64,000 bases of DNA from Pulicaria dysenterica. Taxonomy: Eukaryota; Streptophyta; Magnoliopsida; Asterales; Asteraceae. The position numbers and the translations under genes are program-made. The stretch is taken from NCBI GenBank assembly GCA_947179395.2, contig OX359289.1:106429719-106493718 (forward strand). Direction: 5' to 3'. The notes beneath the pieces were generated by a model that made no database searches, had not been told where the DNA came from, and saw only the letters and a list, made by a program, of their open reading frames with translations. Shown here in pieces: positions 58,973-64,000 of the stretch (positions are counted from its first letter, which is position 1; the number at the start of each line of letters is the position of its first letter).

Positions 58973-59858
58973 TGTTGGATTATGTGCAGAGAGAATTAAT
59001 GGGTATATTGTATCCAATGTTATAAGAGACTAAAGGGTCGCACTGCTACACATCCAAATTAGAACAGTTGAAATTTACCATAATTCTGTGTGGAAATAAT
59101 TAATCAGATGGATTAATTATTAGAGAGATAAATAAATAATTAATCAGTTGAATTAATTATTAGAAAGATAAGAAATAATAAATAGTCATTTATTATTTAA
59201 AGAGAAATTAAATATTAAGTTTAATATTTAATGGACCAGTTAATTAATAGTTAATTAATTAACTAATAAAGTCCAGGGTGTCAGAGTGAGAGGTATGAAA
59301 CTTCAATTAAAGCCATGGCTTTAATTGAACGGTCTTGGGCTTTGAATAAGATTTAAGTATTTAAACCTAGATAAGACTCATTTGATCATTAAGGAGATTC
59401 AAGTTTGAATCAAAGAAAAACCCTAGCCTCCCTCTCCCTCTCTCTCTGCGTCGACTCTCTCTCTCTCTCTCTCGGATCTCTCTCTTTGCGTCGAACAAGA
59501 AAGAAAGGCAAAAGCATTTCGGCTTTTGTTGATCGACGACCACACACATACACATGTAGGATTTTGCGTGTTGACTATCGGGTAATTCCAGGAGCGGTCT
59601 AGCAGCCAGTTCATTGGTGGTGCAGTAGTGGTGGACTACTTTTAGCAATCCCAAGACAAAACAAGTATTGTTATTCTAAACTTTTTTATCAGGATTGTTG
59701 TTTAGAAACTGTATATGTCATTAGATAGATCCTAACCCTTTTGGGGTTTAGAGGGTTGTGTTCAATGTGTTTCCGCTTTAGGATTGAACCAGTAGAATCA
59801 AACACATGACTTGGTCAGTTTGTGTCATATAGTGGTTTGGTCAGATCAAAACCCTTCA
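58973..59858 (+). repeat. 3' LTR of the gag-only element
   Basis: 886 bp, starting TGTTGGATTATGTGCAGAGA and ending AACCCTTCA, preceded by the purine tract AAGTGGGAGTC. Only scattered substitutions against the 5' LTR are apparent by eye, suggesting insertion was not ancient. Confidence 0.92.
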
Positions 59859-59979
59859 GCGTTGATGTATTCCACAAGTTTAGAGAGAAAACAAAATTAC
59901 ATACAAGAAAAGTAATGATAATAGTATTAATTCTTTGTGTTTTCAGAGTTTTAAAACGAAAAACAAAAGAAAGTAGTAA

Positions 59980-60409
59980 TCTTCTAATATAAATAAAAGA
60001 CTAATTATAAAAAAATTATTAGATAATCTAAACTTTTTATTTAATAAAAAATTTAATCTTGACCGTTCATTTGTTTCAAATCAAAAAATAAATTGACTTT
60101 TTAAAGTCGAAGTAAATAATTCATATCCTACTTATGATAATTTAAATGATCATAATTAATTCATATTTAATTGAAGTATTTCTACGTACATATGAATATT
60201 AAACTAAAAACCAAAAAAAAATAAAACACATACGTATTTAGTCCTTATAAAATATCATGTAACTCAAATTCTTGCCTTTATAATTCTAAAATATTATATA
60301 ATTATTTTAAATTCTTTTTAATTACAACCAATAAACATTTACGTTATTTAATATTTATTATTTATTATTTCTTAAGACAACCAGTCTATCACACGGACAT
60401 TTATTCTAG
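59980..60409 (+). mobile_element. Small non-autonomous Helitron, 430 bp
   Basis: Starts TCTTCTAATATAAATAAAAG after an A and ends CTAG (60406-60409) before a T. An imperfect hairpin region CCAGTCTATCACACGG (60381-60396) lies about nine bases before CTAG. The interior is AT-rich and noncoding. Confidence 0.7.
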
Positions 60410-61310
60410 TATTTTAATATTGTATTTTTGAGTTTGAGAGAAAGAAGAAAAAAAAGTTATTTAATAACTACCCTTATTTATTATAATATTTTTAAAGAGC
60501 CTTTTTTTTTAAAAAAAGTATTAGTTATAATTAGAGGCAAAGTCACTTGTAAAATTATAAGGGTTTTTATTTCTTTTTCTTCTATTTTTGCAACTTACAA
60601 AATGAAAGTTTTAACTTTTCCTTCTAGATAATTTCTCTTCCCTTATTAAGAAACTCTAAAATGCAATTCAGTATATTTTTATTTCCTTCCAAAAATTTTC
60701 TTTCTTTTTGAAACAAAATTGATAGCTTCTTTCTTTTGTGTTCACTACTCAAGGATGAGGAAATGTGATTAAACCACTAAAAGTTGACACTTAATTAGAA
60801 TAACGAAAAGAAGGCATATATAAGAGTCGTAGTTAGATAATTTTTAGACCCACATTTGTTGTTAAGAAACTTATTTATTTGTAACCTTCAACTTTTTCAT
60901 TGCTTATTTTGAATATCTGATCTAATGTTCTCATCATTTGTTACTTCTTTATTTTTACCTCCTCAATTGACAATTTTTGTTCATCTACAAGCACAAGTTG
61001 TTCAAACTACACTAGTCAAACAAAACAATCTTATCTTCATGTCTTAAGAGAATCACAACTTTTAGTTTGATGATTACCATAAAGTATATTTGTCATATAT
61101 GTCGAGTATGGACCCAAAACAACAAGCGAATCATAAGTCGATAGCACATATACTCAAAGAAGATGCAAAAACAGACACGTTTGTAAGCGGTTTTGTCCAA
61201 TCTACATGCATTTGAACATGATGCACGAACGAATGTGGCTCAAAAACAAGATCAAAATGTCTGGGGTGCCTCTTTGTTGTCAGTTCCTTTTTATATGCAT
61301 TAGACTCCAG
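60410..61310. other. Intergenic, 3' flank of the RRM gene
   Basis: AT-rich DNA ending in the 3' untranslated region of the minus-strand RRM gene. No gene or bounded element was recognised. Confidence 0.5.
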
Positions 61311-63013
61311 TCAAGGCTCTTGCTCAGGCCATTTTACAACTTCTCGAAGCTTTAGTGTTCTACCATAAAATTGCTGCAAGAAACAATTGAGAAAAAAAAC
61401 CAGTGAATTGGTTATTGAAGGGGGAAACATGGACAAAAATGAAGCTATAGGGGAAGTATACTAAACTGTGCCATCCAAAGACATTGCAGCTTCAAGTTCT
61501 TTAGATGATGAGAATGAAAGAAACCCGTATACACGATTCTTTCCACCTTTACGATCATGCAACACTGTTGTGCTAATTACAGTACCAAACTGCCTAAAGT
61601 GATTTCTCAAGTCGTCTGGTTTTACACTCCAGGCAAGATTCCCAGCATATACCTTGTAAGGCGACTCAAATACCAAATTCTTCTGAGGTCGTGAACTCGA
61701 TACCGTGCTTCCCCATTTGCTATTCATGTCGACTGAAAATCTGACTCGCATCTCACGTCCATCAACATCCTTTACAAATGAGCATTGTGTTTTATTCGAA
61801 TTGTTTTAAAGATAGTTGCAACTTGTCAAGAACACATAAGTGTAACCTCTTAAAGATTTAGAAATTGATGACCGAAGTGTGTTCATATATGGCTAACAAC
61901 TCCGAACACAAAACAACACGCCCATTTTAATTGCATTTTTATGGTTACATTATTCAATCGAAAAAGGACAAGATTACCATATAAAGATTAAAGATTTCAA
62001 AAACTCACAGATCCATCTAAAGCAGCAATTGCAGCTTTGGCTTCATGGTGTGAACTCATGGTCACATACCCACATCCCCTGCTAATCCCGGTTTCCGGGT
62101 TTCTTGAGACCTTAGAAGCACCAAATATTTAGCAGATTAAAGCCCATACTAAGAGCAATGGAGACAACACTTAACAATGATGTAAAGTTTTAACAGAAAT
62201 ATCATGAAACTAGAACCCAAAAAGGCCCATTCTAGAAGAGCAGCTCTCCTTCTGAAGTCAAACATTTTAATTTAAAGAGAATGTTTGACTTTGCTATGGA
62301 GATAAAAGCCTAATATAAAGTCAACACTCACTCCTTCACAATGAGAATCACCTTAAAGTTGGTCATTATTAACCTACATAGAAGTCTAGAATGTCATTGT
62401 AGATCACATTTAGGACTGAAAACTAACTAGAATGATGAATGTATAGTGTTTGGGAACTACTATTGAAATGAAAAGAATAAAAATCATAATTAAAGGGGAA
62501 TTATAGCAAATATAGATTTATATTTGGTTGGGGAATTTCATCAAACACATGGTGAACCATCTTACAAAACTGAATAAAACAACAAATAAGTACCTCAACA
62601 GACTGAACTGTACCATAGATTTTGAACTTATTGAGAAGCTCAGGGATGTCACAGCTTCTTGGAAGATTACACACGTAGAGTTCAAATGGTTTAAAAGAAT
62701 CCCTGAAATCGGAATCCTCTTGCAAGCTGTTGTACCCATATCCAGAAATGGTATACCCAGATGAAATTTGTTGTTGTTCACCTTCAACAAGTGCTGAAAC
62801 GGTGAAACCCCGTCTATTCGTCCCAGGACTTTTGGGACGTATGATAAAAGACGACGGCGAAGAAGACAACGGGGAGGCCACAGGAGATAATTGTTTCCCG
62901 TAATAAAAGGCAATTGACGAAATTACGGAATCAGTGTGATTGATTTTGGATTTACAGACTGATGTAGAGGGAGAAGAGTGTAATGAGAATGGGGTTAAGC
63001 AATACGTGGCCAT
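61311..63013 (-). CDS. Two-RRM RNA-binding protein, probably chloroplast
   Basis: Likely binds plastid RNA in stability, editing or processing. Exons in coding order are 63013-62594, 62110-62009, 61769-61467 and 61373-61311, all joined in phase 0, giving 295 residues. The start is MATYCLTPFSLHSSPSTSVC, Ser/Thr-rich and acid-poor as in a transit peptide. The frame extends upstream only to a GTG, so the ATG at 63013 (CCATGG context) is chosen. RRM1 spans about 112-183 with RNP2 LYVCNL and RNP1 RGCGYVTM (split by intron 1). RRM2 spans about 213-288 with RNP2 VYAGNL and RNP1 RVYGFLSF. The last exon encodes only 20 residues. It lacks the long acidic domain usual between transit peptide and RRM1 in classic chloroplast ribonucleoproteins. 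Localisation is inferred. Confidence 0.9.
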
Positions 63014-64000
63014 GGATGGAAACTGAAACAGCTTCACTCAGCAAACGCTTTGTTTATGCCATTATGATAAAGAAAGAAACTTGATGAAAATTGGGCTTAT
63101 GGGCTTAATCTCTATAAATATAATGAATAAAGGCCCAATATTGAACATGGGCTCGTCGGCTTTTTTAACTTATGTAAAGACGGCTATAAGCCTATAAGAA
63201 TAAGGCTTATGAATTATGAATTATTTAAGTTTAAGAATTATGAAAAGTTGATTATAAAATTGTGATTTTTATTTTTCAATATTAAAATTACATAAGAACT
63301 TTGGTTGTCATTACTCTTATTTAAGAAAATCATTTGGTAACCGATGCTATATTAGTAATGAAATAGTTCCACGTCATTAGTTGCATGAAAAAGTAATGAA
63401 TTATTACATCATAGTAGTGGTCTTTTCAAACCAAATGTTATATCAGTTGTCATATTACTTTTTCTTTATTTTATCTTTCTAATCTCAAACCCAAGTAGTA
63501 CATAATCCAAATATTTTCTCTCTTCTTGCTCTCTCTTATACACACAAAAAAATGTCTCGGCTGAACTCGGGTGTGGAAAACCGAAGAAGGGAAGATGGAG
63601 GGAACCTGGAGACCCGAAGATACCGGGAACCCGAAGCCCAAGCCGAAGACCATTACGGGTGGCCTTATTGATCTTGTAAAAGAGAGTTATTAGAATGATA
63701 GACACAAAACAATGTACCTATCATTAAATCTATATTTATGCAATTTGTCCTGCCTTTAAATGCTTTAACTAATTCTTATCAATTTTAAGCTCCAAGATTT
63801 GACAACGTCGTCGTGATATCCGAACGATCAAAAGAAGACGTTAACAATGATTGATACTTAGTGAAGTTCTTGTAGCTCACAACTGTATGTTGTGAGAATG
63901 TGTCTTTTTTAAAGAGGTTTTTGAGTTCAATCTCATAATAGACAATAAAATAGATATAAGAATAGGTTTAGTGGATATGTATAAAATACAATGATTGATA
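63014..64000. other. Upstream of the RRM gene; no gene recognised
   Basis: The first few hundred bases should contain the promoter of the minus-strand RRM gene. A purine-rich block at 63550-63650 (AACCGAAGAAGGG, repeated ACCCGAAG units) gives an open frame on the minus strand that I consider compositional. The rest is AT-rich. Confidence 0.4.

Larger units (their letters stand above)
52039..59858 (+). mobile_element. Gag-only (TR-GAG-like) copia-type LTR retrotransposon, 7.8 kb
   Basis: Both LTRs are present (52039-52935 and 58973-59858) in the same orientation and are highly similar. The flanks are GCGCT (52034-52038) and GCGTT (59859-59863), a 5-bp duplication with one mismatch. Order inside: primer-binding site, about 2.6 kb leader, damaged gag (55595-56466), then about 2.5 kb AT-rich DNA with recurring GTGGGAG tracts, and the purine tract AAGTGGGAGTC before the 3' LTR. 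I found no protease, integrase, reverse transcriptase or RNase H frame. It therefore looks like a non-autonomous element that keeps only gag, or one that lost pol. Confidence 0.88.

Noticed and set aside
63014..63037. Upstream extension of the RRM protein by 8 codons
   Set aside because: It begins at GTG; the ATG at 63013 has a good context and starts a transit-like peptide.

Overview
The window looks like nuclear DNA of a flowering plant, most likely a eudicot. It is AT-rich, the genes have GT-AG introns, and the intergenic space is packed with plant-type transposable elements. The protein families are plant ones: a TET-type tetraspanin with GCCKPP, RBR ligases with an RNase H-like domain, the plant form of mitochondrial ATP synthase subunit d, a P-type PPR protein and a plastid-type double-RRM protein. 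I cannot name the species.

Seven protein-coding genes can be assembled by joining exons. They are a tetraspanin (8075-13376, +, 2 exons), three tandem RBR-type E3 ubiquitin ligases on the + strand (A 20485-23345, B 33415-38570, C 40432-42650, 3 exons each), mitochondrial ATP synthase subunit d (43544-46727, +, 5 exons), an intronless PPR protein (49323-50693, +) and a two-RRM, probably plastid RNA-binding protein (61311-63013, -, 4 exons). The RBR copies share both intron positions and phases and all keep the predicted catalytic cysteine of RING2. They differ at the ends: A has an acidic tail, and C lacks about 87 residues between its N-terminal motif and the RNase H-like domain.

The rest is mainly mobile DNA, much of it with readable boundaries. 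At 4.3-7.6 kb is a nested cluster: a hAT-like element with internal tandem repeats, a complete 320-bp TRIM with perfect ACCTT target duplications, and a 1.68-kb solo LTR with perfect CAACC duplications. A MITE sits in the tetraspanin intron and a second solo LTR lies at 14-16.2 kb. Helitron-type elements (TC...hairpin...CTAG, inserted between A and T) occur at 19.6-20.0, 25.2-27.9, 36.7-38.1 and 60.0-60.4 kb, with a further 3' end at 31.4 kb and a further 5' end at 18.5 kb. For the 25.2-27.9 kb Helitron the window also holds an empty-site copy, because the insertion fell in one arm of a local duplication. From 52.0 to 59.9 kb lies an LTR retrotransposon with both LTRs, a primer-binding site and a broken copia-type gag but no recognisable pol, so it looks like a gag-only non-autonomous element.

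The genes do not form one pathway. The clearest local story is the tandem RBR array, whose introns and spacers have been enlarged by Helitrons and MITEs. I saw no rRNA, confident tRNA or CRISPR array. Most exon boundaries come from splice consensus, reading frame and family knowledge, not transcripts.
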